DNA of 64,000 nt from positions 48,363 through 112,362 of the forward strand of contig NZ_BOMQ01000081.1 in the NCBI RefSeq assembly GCF_016862275.1. Direction: 5' to 3'. The first letter of the stretch is position 1. Every line of letters starts with the position of its first letter. The DNA comes from Actinoplanes nipponensis (GTDB lineage Bacteria; Actinomycetota; Actinomycetes; Mycobacteriales; Micromonosporaceae). Under the pieces are notes generated by a model that ran no database searches, was not told the DNA's origin, and saw nothing but the letters and a program-made list of their open reading frames with translations. Positions 7,761 to 18,002 of the stretch are shown piece by piece. The position numbers were made by a program, and so were the translations under genes.

Positions 7761-9056
7761 TTAGCGGTGGGTCGGAAACGCGTCGTCGGCGAACGGCCCG
7801 ACGACCGCCAGCGACATCGGCTGGGACAGCAGCTCCGCGGCGAGCGCGTTCACCTCGTCGAGGGTGACCGCGTCCACCTGGGCCAGCAGCTCGTCGACGG
7901 CCATCAGGTCGCCGTGCAGCAGCTCGGACTTGGCCAGCCGGCTCATCCGCGAGCTGGTGTCCTCCAGGCCCAGCACGTACGAGCCCTTCACCATGCCCTT
8001 GCCCCGGGCCAGCTCGTCGGCGGTGATCCCCTCGGCCGCCACCGTGGCCAGCTCGGCCCGGATCAGGTCGAGCACCTCCTCGGCCTTGCCCGGCGCGCAG
8101 CCGGCGTAGACCGCGAACAGGCCGGCGTCGGCGTACTGGCTGCCGTAGGAGTAGACCGAGTAGGCCAGGCCGCGCTTCTCCCGGATCTCCTGGAACAGCC
8201 GGCTGGACATGCCGCCGCCGAGCACGTTGTTCAGCACGCCGAGCGCGAACCGCCGGTCGTCGGCCCGGTTGATGCCGGCGCAGCCGAGCACGATGTGCGC
8301 CTGCTCGGTGTCGCGGTGGCGGATCAGCGTGACCGGCTTGCGCGGGCGGCCGCCCCCGGTCGACGGGCGCTTGGGGGCGGGCACGCCGGTCCCGGCGTCG
8401 AGCGGGCTGCCGGCCACGGCGGCCCGGACCAGTTTGACGACGCGGGCGTGGTCCAGGTTGCCGGCCGCCGTGATGACGATCTGCGGCGCCTTGTACCGGG
8501 CGCGGTAGAAGCGGTTGATCTGCGTGCGGGTCATCGGGGAGATGGTCTCCTCGGTGCCCGAGATCAGCCGGCCCAGCGGGGTGTCCGGACCGAAGACCGC
8601 CTCGATGAAGACGTCGTGCACCTCGTCACCGGGCTCGTCGTCGTGCATGGCGATCTCCTCGAGGATCACGCCCCGCTCGGTCTCCACGTCCGCCGGGTCG
8701 AGCAGCGAGCCGGCGACCGCGTCGCAGAGCACGTCGACGGCCAGCGGCAGGTCGGCGTCCAGCACCCGCGCGTAGTAGCAGGTGTACTCCTTCGTGGTGA
8801 AGGCGTTGGTCTCGCCGCCGACCGCCTCGATCTCCGCGGAGATCTCCAGCGCGGTGCGCTTGGCGGTGCCCTTGAAGAGCAGGTGCTCGAGGAAGTGCGA
8901 GGCGCCCGACATGGCCGGGGTCTCGTCGCGTGAGCCGACCGCCACCCAGACGCCGAGGGCGGCGCTGCGGGTGGTGGGGATCGACTCGGTGAGAATGCGC
9001 AGACCAGAGGGCAGCACGGTGCGTTTCACGCCGTCCTGCAGGGTTTGGGTTTTCAT
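7761..9056 (-). CDS. M16 family zinc metallopeptidase (PepR/mitochondrial processing peptidase-like)
   Basis: This two-lobed pitrilysin-type peptidase of about 431 aa carries the inverse zinc motif HFLEH (54-58) and a distal Glu127 in ETERGVILEEI. The second lobe is the inactive-type repeat. It follows pnp, as does pepR in mycobacteria. The frame stays open up to an ATG at 9140 (459 aa, a length also seen in relatives). That version would place a perfect 12-bp hairpin inside codons 6-15, so I prefer the ATG at 9056. Neither start has a good Shine-Dalgarno. The substrates of this family in actinobacteria are not known. Confidence 0.9.
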   Translation of the reverse strand: MKTQTLQDGVKRTVLPSGLRILTESIPTTRSAALGVWVAVGSRDETPAMSGASHFLEHLLFKGTAKRTALEISAEIEAVGGETNAFTTKEYTCYYARVLDADLPLAVDVLCDAVAGSLLDPADVETERGVILEEIAMHDDEPGDEVHDVFIEAVFGPDTPLGRLISGTEETISPMTRTQINRFYRARYKAPQIVITAAGNLDHARVVKLVRAAVAGSPLDAGTGVPAPKRPSTGGGRPRKPVTLIRHRDTEQAHIVLGCAGINRADDRRFALGVLNNVLGGGMSSRLFQEIREKRGLAYSVYSYGSQYADAGLFAVYAGCAPGKAEEVLDLIRAELATVAAEGITADELARGKGMVKGSYVLGLEDTSSRMSRLAKSELLHGDLMAVDELLAQVDAVTLDEVNALAAELLSQPMSLAVVGPFADDAFPTHR

Positions 9057-9097
9057 CCGGTTGAGGGCGGTGGTGGGGCGGTCGGAAGGGGTGACAA

Positions 9098-9125
9098 CGC
9101 GGGCCGGCCTTTCGGCCGGCCCGCG
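9098..9125 (-). terminator. Strong hairpin with GAAA tetraloop after pnp
   Basis: A perfect 12-bp stem (CGCGGGCCGGCC and its complement) is closed, on the minus strand, by a GAAA tetraloop and followed by TTGTC. It begins 22 nt after the pnp stop. It could be a terminator or an RNA-processing and stability element between pnp and the M16 gene. Confidence 0.75.
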
Positions 9126-9147
9126 GTTGCTCGCTGTCATGCGTGGA

Positions 9148-11481
9148 TCAGTTGCGGTCGCCGCTGGGACGCTGACGCCGGCGGCGGGGCTCGCCGCCAC
9201 CCTCGCCACGGGGACCGCGGTCCTCGCGCTCGCGCGGCGGGCGGCCACCCTCGGCGCCCTCGCCACCGGAGGCGGCGGGAGCGTCCGCGGGCGCCTCGGC
9301 GCCCTCGGGACGGACCTTGTCCAGGTAGATCTTGCCGCGGTTGTCGATGTCCGCGATCGAGACCTCGACCTTGTCGCCGACGTTGAGGAAGTCCTCGACC
9401 TTGTCGACCCGCTTGCCGTCGCCCACCTTGGAGATGTGCAGCAGGCCGTCGCGGCCGGGCAGCAGCGAGATGAAGGCGCCGAACGCGGCCGTCTTCACCA
9501 CCGTGCCGAGGAACTTGTCGCCGGCCTTCGGCATCGTCGGGTTGGCGATGGCGTTGATCCGCTCCACCGCGGCCTCGGCCGCCGGGCCGTTGGTCGCGCC
9601 GACGTAGATGGTGCCGTCGTCCTCGATCGAGATGTCGGCGCCGGTCTCGTCCTGGATCGCGTTGATCGTCTGGCCCTTCGGGCCGATGACCATGCCGATC
9701 TTGTCGACCGGGATCTTGACGCTGGTGACGCGCGGGGCGTACTCGCTCATCTCGGCCGGGCTGTTGATGGCCTCGTCCATGACGGCCAGGATCGTCGCCC
9801 GGGCGTCGTGCGCCTGCTGCAGGGCGGCGGCCAGCACGTCCGACGGGATGCCGTCGAGCTTGGTGTCGAGCTGCAGCGCGGTGACGAACTCCGGGGTGCC
9901 GGCGACCTTGAAGTCCATGTCGCCGAACGCGTCCTCGGCGCCCAGGATGTCGGTCAGCGTGACGTACTGGGTCTTGCCGTCGACCTCGTCGGAGATGAGG
10001 CCCATGGCGATGCCGGCGACGTGCGCCTTCAGCGGCACACCGGCGCTGAGCAGGGCCAGCGTCGAGGCGCAGACCGAGCCCATCGAGGTCGAGCCGTTGG
10101 AGCTCAGGGCCTCGGAGACCTGGCGGATCGCGTACGGGAACTCCTCGCGCGTCGGCAGCACCGGCACCAGGGCCCGCTCGGCCAGCGCGCCGTGACCGAT
10201 CTCGCGCCGCTTCGGCGAACCGACCCGGCCGGTCTCACCGGTCGAGTACGGCGGGAAGTTGTAGTTGTGCATGTAGCGCTTGGACTTCTCGGGGGCGAGG
10301 GTGTCCAGCGACTGCTCCAGGCGGAGCATGTTCAGCGTGGTGACGCCCAGGATCTGGGTCTCGCCGCGCTCGAACAGCGCCGAGCCGTGCACCCGGGGCA
10401 GGACGCCGACCTCGGCGGTCAGCGGCCGGATGTCACGCGGGCCGCGGCCGTCCATGCGGACCTGGTCGCGCAGCACCCGGTTGCGCACCTCGGTCTTGGT
10501 GACCGAGCGGAACGCGGCGCTGATCTCCTTCTCGCGGCCCTCGAACTGACCGCCGACGGCCTCGACGACCTTGGCCTTGACGCGGTCCAGGGCCTCCTCG
10601 CGGTCCGCCTTCTGGACGATCTTCAGCGCCTCGGCGAGCTCGCCCTTGGCGGCGTCGGCGACGGCGGCGTAGACGTCGTCCTGGTAGTCCAGGAAGACCG
10701 GGAACTCCTGCACCGGCTTCGCGGCGACCTCGGCCAGCTCGCTCTGCGCGCGGCACAGCTCGCGGATGGCCGGCTTGGCGGCCTCGAGGCCGCTGGCCAC
10801 GACCTCCTCGGTCGGCGCGACGGCGCCGGCCTGGATCAGCTTGATCGCGTGCGGGGTGGCCTCGGCCTCGACCATCATGATGGCCACATCGCCGTCGGCG
10901 AGCACGCGGCCCGCGACGACCATGTCGAAGGTGGCCCGCTCGAGCTCCTCCAGGGTCGGGAACGCGACCCACTGGCCCTCGACGTGCGCGACGCGCGTCG
11001 AGCCGACCGGGCCGCTGAACGGCAGGCCGGAGAGCTTGGTCGACATCGAGGCGCCGTTCATGGCGACGACGTCGTACGGGTGCTGCGGGTCGAGCGCGAG
11101 GACGGTCTCGACGACCTGGACCTCGTTGCGCAGGCCCTTGGTGAACGACGGGCGCAGCGGCCGGTCGATCAGGCGGCAGGTGAGGATGGCGTCCTCGCTG
11201 GGACGGCCCTCGCGCCGGAAGAACGAGCCGGGGATGCGGCCCACGGCGTACATGCGCTCCTCGACGTCGACCGTCAGCGGGAAGAAGTCGAAGTGCTCCT
11301 TCGGCTGCTTGCCGGCCGTGGTCGCCGAGAGCACGGTGGTCTCGCCCAGCTGGACGATGACCGAGCCGGCGGCCTGGCGGGCCAGCTTGCCGGTGGAGAA
11401 GGTCACCTCACGGGTCCCGAAGGAGCCGTTGTCGATGATCGCGGTGCGGGATTCGGTGCCGAGAGCCTTCTGCTCAGACAT
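9148..11481 (-). CDS. pnp: Polyribonucleotide nucleotidyltransferase (PNPase)
   Basis: This phosphorolytic 3'-5' exoribonuclease/polymerase (777 aa) is a trimeric RNA-decay enzyme, also called GpsI in actinobacteria. In order it has an RNase PH domain, a helical linker, a second RNase PH domain with FGDMDFKVAGT, a KH domain (IGMVIGPKGQTINAI) and an S1 domain (FLGTVVKTAAFGAF). A disordered tail of about 50 residues, rich in Glu, Gly and Arg, follows. The ATG at 11481 has AAGGAG about 11 nt upstream and gives the canonical MSEQ start, so the longer open frame upstream is ignored. It follows rpsO, the classic rpsO-pnp pair. Confidence 0.97.
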   Translation of the reverse strand: MSEQKALGTESRTAIIDNGSFGTREVTFSTGKLARQAAGSVIVQLGETTVLSATTAGKQPKEHFDFFPLTVDVEERMYAVGRIPGSFFRREGRPSEDAILTCRLIDRPLRPSFTKGLRNEVQVVETVLALDPQHPYDVVAMNGASMSTKLSGLPFSGPVGSTRVAHVEGQWVAFPTLEELERATFDMVVAGRVLADGDVAIMMVEAEATPHAIKLIQAGAVAPTEEVVASGLEAAKPAIRELCRAQSELAEVAAKPVQEFPVFLDYQDDVYAAVADAAKGELAEALKIVQKADREEALDRVKAKVVEAVGGQFEGREKEISAAFRSVTKTEVRNRVLRDQVRMDGRGPRDIRPLTAEVGVLPRVHGSALFERGETQILGVTTLNMLRLEQSLDTLAPEKSKRYMHNYNFPPYSTGETGRVGSPKRREIGHGALAERALVPVLPTREEFPYAIRQVSEALSSNGSTSMGSVCASTLALLSAGVPLKAHVAGIAMGLISDEVDGKTQYVTLTDILGAEDAFGDMDFKVAGTPEFVTALQLDTKLDGIPSDVLAAALQQAHDARATILAVMDEAINSPAEMSEYAPRVTSVKIPVDKIGMVIGPKGQTINAIQDETGADISIEDDGTIYVGATNGPAAEAAVERINAIANPTMPKAGDKFLGTVVKTAAFGAFISLLPGRDGLLHISKVGDGKRVDKVEDFLNVGDKVEVSIADIDNRGKIYLDKVRPEGAEAPADAPAASGGEGAEGGRPPREREDRGPRGEGGGEPRRRRQRPSGDRN

Positions 11482-11639
11482 GTGGTGCGGTACTCCTTCG
11501 TCGAGGACCCGGCGGTTCACACAGCGCGGAAGAGGCTGGCCGGTCTTCGATCGAAGTGCCCGAGATTGTGATGCTCGGGAACCACTACCGAGGACCGGGG
11601 CCGGAGGCCTGGTGCCGCGCGGGTCCGTGGGTAGAGCTC

Positions 11640-11667
11640 GGGGGAGCGGCCAGACGGCCACTCCCCC
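11640..11667 (-). terminator. rpsO-pnp intergenic hairpin
   Basis: A 12-bp stem (GGGGGAGTGGCC pairing with GGCCGCTCCCCC, one G-U) with a 4-nt loop begins 6 nt after the rpsO stop. No T-run follows. In many bacteria this position holds a partial terminator or an RNase III cleavage site that separates rpsO from pnp. Confidence 0.7.
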
Positions 11668-11673
11668 GTCGAA

Positions 11674-11943
11674 TCAGCGGCGCAGGCCGAGACGCTCGAT
11701 CAGCGTCCGGTAGCGCGCGATGTCCTTCTTCTGGACGTAGTTCAGCAGGCGGCGGCGCCGGCCGACCAGCAGCAGCAGACCACGACGGCTGTGGTGGTCG
11801 TGCTTGTGCACCTTGAGGTGCTCGGTGAGGTCGGCGATCCGCTTGGTGAGCATCGCGACCTGCACCTCGGGCGAACCGGTGTCGCCTTCGAGGGTCGCGT
11901 ACTCGGTCATGATCTTGGTCTTGGTCTCTTGGTCGAGCGCCAT
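11674..11943 (-). CDS. rpsO: 30S ribosomal protein S15
   Basis: S15 binds the central domain of 16S rRNA early in 30S assembly. The product is exactly 89 aa with the family core TGSPEVQVA, the HLKVHKHDHHSRRGLL helix-loop that contacts rRNA, and RRRLLNYVQ near the end. The ATG at 11943 has GGAG 7 nt upstream. The frame extends 10 codons further 5', but without a matching start. A GC-rich hairpin in its leader could be an autoregulatory site. Confidence 0.98.
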   Translation of the reverse strand: MALDQETKTKIMTEYATLEGDTGSPEVQVAMLTKRIADLTEHLKVHKHDHHSRRGLLLLVGRRRRLLNYVQKKDIARYRTLIERLGLRR

Positions 11944-11980
11944 GTTCTCCGTGATTCTGTGTTGCCGATTCAAACGGTGT

Positions 11981-12001
11981 CCCGCCCGGGAACCGGGCGG
12001 G
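11981..12001 (-). promoter_or_regulatory. Hairpin in the rpsO leader / ribF 3' region
   Basis: A perfect 9-bp stem (CCCGCCCGG and CCGGGCGGG) with a 3-nt loop lies 38 nt upstream of the rpsO start and 78 nt after the ribF stop. It may terminate ribF transcription or be part of an S15-responsive leader. The sequence does not decide between these. Confidence 0.5.
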
Positions 12002-12079
12002 CTCGCGGCCCGCGGCGTCGGGCAGGCAGGCGAGTCCGGTCGTCGGAATAGCCGACGTCACGGCAAGCTTATCAGCAGC

Positions 12080-13024
12080 TTAGATCGGCGCCCCGCCGAG
12101 CACGCGCCGGGTCTGCTCGACGTCCTCGCGGATCTGCGCGACCAGCGGCTCGATGCCGGTGTAGACCCGCTGTTCGCGCAGGTGGGCCACGAAGTCGAGG
12201 CTGACCCGCTCGCCGTACAGGTCGCCGGCGAAGTCCAGCACGTAGGCCTCGACCCGGCGCTCCCGGCCGGAGAACGTGGGGTTCGTCCCGATCGACACCG
12301 AGGCCGGCTGCGGTCCGCCCTGCCGGCCGCCGCGCACGAGCCAGGCGGCGTAGACGCCGTCGGCCGGGATGGCCGCGTACCGGTGACACATGAGGTTCGC
12401 GGTCGGGAAGCCGATCTCGCGCCCGCGCTGGTCGCCGCGGACGACCACGCCGCCCAGGCGGTGCGGCCGGCCGAGCGCGGCGGCCGCGGCCGAGACGTCC
12501 CCGGCGTCGACGCAACTGCGGATGTACGTCGAGGAGTAGACCAGGCCCTCCTCGGCCACCAGCGGCGCCTCCTCGACCGTGAAGCCGAACGTGCGTCCCA
12601 GCCGGGTCAGCATGGCCAGGTCACCGGCCGCCTTGTGGCCGAAGCGGAAGTTGTCCCCCTCCACCACGACCGCGGCGTGCAGCGCGTCGACCAGCACGTC
12701 GTGCACGAAGGCCTCCGCGCTGAGCTGGGAGAAGGCGGGGGTGAAGGGCACCACGCAGAGGGCGTCGACGCCCAGCTGCTCGATCAGCTCGGCCTTGCGG
12801 ACCGGCTCGGTCAGCACGGCCGGGTGCGAGCCGGGCCGGACCACCTCGGCGGGGTGCGGGTCGAAGGTCACCACGACCGAGTGCAGGCCGAGGTCACGGG
12901 CCCGCTTCACGGCGTGCCCGATGATCGCCTGATGGCCGCGGTGCACGCCGTCGAAGACGCCGATGGTGACCACCGACCGCCCGAACCCGCCCGGTACGGC
13001 TTCGTATCCGCGCCACCGCTGCAT
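12080..13024 (-). CDS. ribF: Bifunctional riboflavin kinase / FAD synthetase
   Basis: This enzyme phosphorylates riboflavin to FMN and then adenylylates FMN to FAD. The 314 aa carry the N-terminal nucleotidyltransferase module with GVFDGVHRGH (22-31) and VTFDPHP. The C-terminal flavokinase barrel has the GTNPTF loop and LDFVAHLREQ. An AGGAAGGG ribosome-binding site precedes the ATG. In the usual actinobacterial order truB lies directly upstream. Here a plus-strand two-component cassette of about 3 kb separates them, so ribF must have its own promoter in the 78-bp divergent interval. Confidence 0.97.
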   Translation of the reverse strand: MQRWRGYEAVPGGFGRSVVTIGVFDGVHRGHQAIIGHAVKRARDLGLHSVVVTFDPHPAEVVRPGSHPAVLTEPVRKAELIEQLGVDALCVVPFTPAFSQLSAEAFVHDVLVDALHAAVVVEGDNFRFGHKAAGDLAMLTRLGRTFGFTVEEAPLVAEEGLVYSSTYIRSCVDAGDVSAAAAALGRPHRLGGVVVRGDQRGREIGFPTANLMCHRYAAIPADGVYAAWLVRGGRQGGPQPASVSIGTNPTFSGRERRVEAYVLDFAGDLYGERVSLDFVAHLREQRVYTGIEPLVAQIREDVEQTRRVLGGAPI

Positions 13025-13102
13025 TCCACGCCCTTCCTGGAGAACCCGGGGGTAAGCGTATCGGTCTCCACGACTGCCTCAAACGCTACAGTTGATCCCG
13101 AT

Positions 13103-15750
<2,648 letters not shown>

Positions 15751-15754
<4 letters not shown>

Positions 15755-16173
15755 CGGCCGAGAACCCGCGCATCCTGCTGGTGGAGGACGAGGAACTGAA
15801 CCGCACCCTGGTCAAGGCCGTCCTCTCCCGGGCCCAAATCGCGGCCGTCCGCGGCGCCGAGGTGCTGGACGCGTCGACGCTGGCCGGCGCCCGCGCGCAG
15901 CTCGACGCCGAGGACATCGACCTGATCCTGCTCGACATGAACCTGCCCGACGGCAACGGGCTCACGCTGGCCGGCGAGCTCGCGGCCGGCCGGATCGGCG
16001 GGGGCCGCCCCCGGCCGACCGTCGTCGCGGTCACCGCGAGCGTGCTGCCGCAGGACCGCGAGGCGGCGCTGGCGGCGGGGTGCGACGGCTTCCTGGACAA
16101 GCCGTACGCGGCGGCGGACCTGGTCGCGACGGTCGCCGACCACCTGGCTCGCCGCGCCGGCGCGGCGAGCTAA
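15751..16173 (+). CDS. Stand-alone response regulator (single receiver domain)
   Basis: This 140-aa CheY-like receiver has no output domain. The acidic pocket is VEDEE, the phospho-acceptor is Asp62 (LLDMNLPDGNG), the switch residue lies in VTASV, and the invariant Lys117 is in LDKPY. It starts at a GTG that overlaps the hybrid kinase stop by 4 bp and has GGGAG upstream, so the two are translated together. It probably takes phosphate from the kinase's receiver or HPt-less relay. Its effector is not in the window. Confidence 0.92.
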
Positions 16174-16178
16174 GTGGT

Positions 16179-17072
16179 CTAGGCGGGGGCCAGCACGATC
16201 TCGGCGCGGGCCCGGCCGTCGCGCTCGGAGACGATCGCGAGCACCTCGCCGGTGGGGCCGAAGACCGCGTACGGTCCCTCGATGCCGACCGGCGGCAGCG
16301 GCCCGCCGTGGCTGAGCACCCGGGTCTCCTCCGCGTCGGCCTCGCGCTGCGGGAAGGCCCGCCGGGCCGCCGCGGCGATCGGCAGCGAGATCACGTCGGG
16401 CGCGCGTTCCTCGAGCTCGGAGAGGGTGGACGCCTCGGCCAGCGTGAGGTCGCCGACGGCCGTGCGGCGCAGCGCGGTCAGGTGCCCGCCGACGCCGAGG
16501 GTGCGCCCCAGGTCCCGCGCGATGGCCCGGATGTACGTGCCGCTGGAACAGGTCACGTCGACATCCACGTCGACGAAGTCGCCGTCGGCCGGGCGCCGCA
16601 CGGCCAGCACCTCCAGCCGGGAGACGGTGACCCGGCGGGCGGCCAGCTCGACCTGCTCGCCGTCGCGTACCCGCTTGTAGGCGCGCTGGCCGTTGACCTT
16701 GATGGCGCTGACCGCGCTCGGCACCTGCTCGATCTCGCCGGTCTGGGCGGCCAGCCCGGCCCTGATCGCCTCCTCGGTGACACCGCCGGCGGGCACGGTG
16801 GCGGTGACCTCGCCCTCGGCGTCGTCGGTCACCGTGGTCTGGCCGAGCCGGATGGTGGCGGTGTAGCTCTTGCCGGAACCGATCACGTACGTCAGCAGCC
16901 GGGTGGCCTTGTTGACCCCGATGATCAGCACGCCGGTGGCCATCGGGTCGAGGGTGCCGCCGTGCCCCACCCGTCGGGTCCGGGCCAGCCTCCTGATCCG
17001 GGCGACCACGTCGTGGGAGGTCATCCCGGCCGGCTTGTCCACAACGATGAGCCCGTCCACGTTCACGGGCAC
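16179..17072 (-). CDS. truB: tRNA pseudouridine(55) synthase
   Basis: TruB makes the universal pseudouridine-55 in the T loop of tRNAs. The 297 aa carry LIVVDKPAGMTSHDVV and the catalytic GGTLDPMATG with Asp42, followed by the KSYTATIRLG segment. A PUA-like C-terminal region follows. GTG starts at 17072 and 17066 are both possible. It faces the response-regulator gene convergently across 5 bp. Upstream a MarR gene intervenes before the MATE gene that usually precedes truB in this cluster. Confidence 0.96.
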   Translation of the reverse strand: MPVNVDGLIVVDKPAGMTSHDVVARIRRLARTRRVGHGGTLDPMATGVLIIGVNKATRLLTYVIGSGKSYTATIRLGQTTVTDDAEGEVTATVPAGGVTEEAIRAGLAAQTGEIEQVPSAVSAIKVNGQRAYKRVRDGEQVELAARRVTVSRLEVLAVRRPADGDFVDVDVDVTCSSGTYIRAIARDLGRTLGVGGHLTALRRTAVGDLTLAEASTLSELEERAPDVISLPIAAAARRAFPQREADAEETRVLSHGGPLPPVGIEGPYAVFGPTGEVLAIVSERDGRARAEIVLAPA

Positions 17073-17100
17073 CAGCCAACCAGACCGCCCGGGAGCCGGG

Positions 17101-17496
17101 TCAGGCCGGGGTGAGGTTGCCGGCCACCCGCTCGAGCAGGGTGATCAGCGTGCGGTAGTCCTGCGCCGACAGGCCCTCGGTGACCCGGGCGCGGAACGCC
17201 TCGACCTGCTCGGCCAGCCGGTCGTGGGCCGCGCGCCCGGCCGGGGTGAGCGTCACCGTGCCGGCGGTCTCGGCCGCCCAGCCGCGGTCGACGAGATCGT
17301 CGACCTGGGGGCGCACGGTCGGCGCGAACGGAGCCAGCGCCGCGTCCAGCTCCGTCCCGGCGACGGCCGGCCGCTGCGCGAGGGTGGTCAGGACCTGCCA
17401 GTGCCGCCGGGTGACGCCCTCGGCCGCCAGCACCCGACCGAACTCCGCCTCGACCCGGCGGTCGATCTCCTTGATCCAGTACCCCAGCGGTCGCAT
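17101..17496 (-). CDS. MarR-like winged-helix regulator
   Basis: This 131-aa protein has the MarR layout: a dimerisation helix (GYWIKEIDRRVEAEF), a winged helix with HWQVLTTLAQ and an acidic/hydrophobic recognition stretch, a short wing (ETAGTVTLTPAGR), and C-terminal helices. The recognition helix TVRPQVDDLVDRG is atypical. It diverges from a second MarR gene, and the 50-bp interval contains a 34-bp imperfect palindrome, the probable operator. The target regulon is unknown, though autoregulation is likely. Confidence 0.8.
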   Translation of the reverse strand: MRPLGYWIKEIDRRVEAEFGRVLAAEGVTRRHWQVLTTLAQRPAVAGTELDAALAPFAPTVRPQVDDLVDRGWAAETAGTVTLTPAGRAAHDRLAEQVEAFRARVTEGLSAQDYRTLITLLERVAGNLTPA

Positions 17497-17511
17497 CGCC
17501 GGCCCCCATTA

Positions 17512-17545
17512 GATGTCATCGTACATATAGTTGTACGGTAACATC
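17512..17545. promoter_or_regulatory. Extended palindromic operator between divergent marR genes
   Basis: The half-sites GATGT-N3-CGTACA and TGTACG-N3-ACATC mirror each other exactly around a 6-bp AT-rich centre (TATAGT). The site ends one base before the plus-strand ATG and 16 bp from the minus-strand start, so a bound regulator would block both genes. Confidence 0.8.
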
Positions 17546-17546
17546 C

Positions 17547-18002
17547 ATGGAGCCGGAAGACATCCTGGTGACCGTCGAGCGGGCGATGATCGCCATTCGC
17601 CGCAGCCAGAGCCGGCGGGCCCTGAGCCGGCTCGTGCCGCAGGCGGACCAGGTGATCTTCGGCGTGCTGGACGCGCTGGAGGAGCTGGGCCGCCCGGCCA
17701 CGGTGGGTGACGTGGCGGCCGCCTTGGGCGTCGATCAGCCGCGGGCCAGCCGGCTCGTGGCCCGCGCGGTGGAGCAGGGCCTCGTGGTCCGCCGGGCCGA
17801 TCAGCGGGACGGCCGCCGGACGCTGCTCGCCCTGACCGAGCCGGGACGGTCCCACCTCGCGAGCGCCCACCGCACCCGGCAGCAGGTCTTCGCCGGGGCC
17901 ATGGCCGACTGGCCGGCGGCGGACCGGGCGACCTTCGCCCGGCTGCTCAGCTCGTTCACCACCGCGCTCGGCGCCCGCACCGAGCGCGGGCCTACCGGGT
18001 GA
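17547..18002 (+). CDS. MarR family transcriptional regulator
   Basis: This 151-aa MarR protein begins DILVTVERAMIAIRRSQSRRAL. It has a canonical winged helix (ATVGDVAAALGVDQPRASRLVARAVEQGLV) and a wing with RADQRDGRRTLLALTEPGR. It is closer to the family consensus than its divergent neighbour. The 3' end overlaps the MATE gene tail to tail by 11 bp. It probably binds the palindrome directly upstream of its own start. Confidence 0.9.
   Translation: MEPEDILVTVERAMIAIRRSQSRRALSRLVPQADQVIFGVLDALEELGRPATVGDVAAALGVDQPRASRLVARAVEQGLVVRRADQRDGRRTLLALTEPGRSHLASAHRTRQQVFAGAMADWPAADRATFARLLSSFTTALGARTERGPTG

Noticed and set aside
11804..13102. Long plus-strand open frame upstream of the hybrid kinase
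   Set aside because: It lies antisense to rpsO and ribF, which have strong motifs. The kinase membrane helices begin right at the ATG at 13103.
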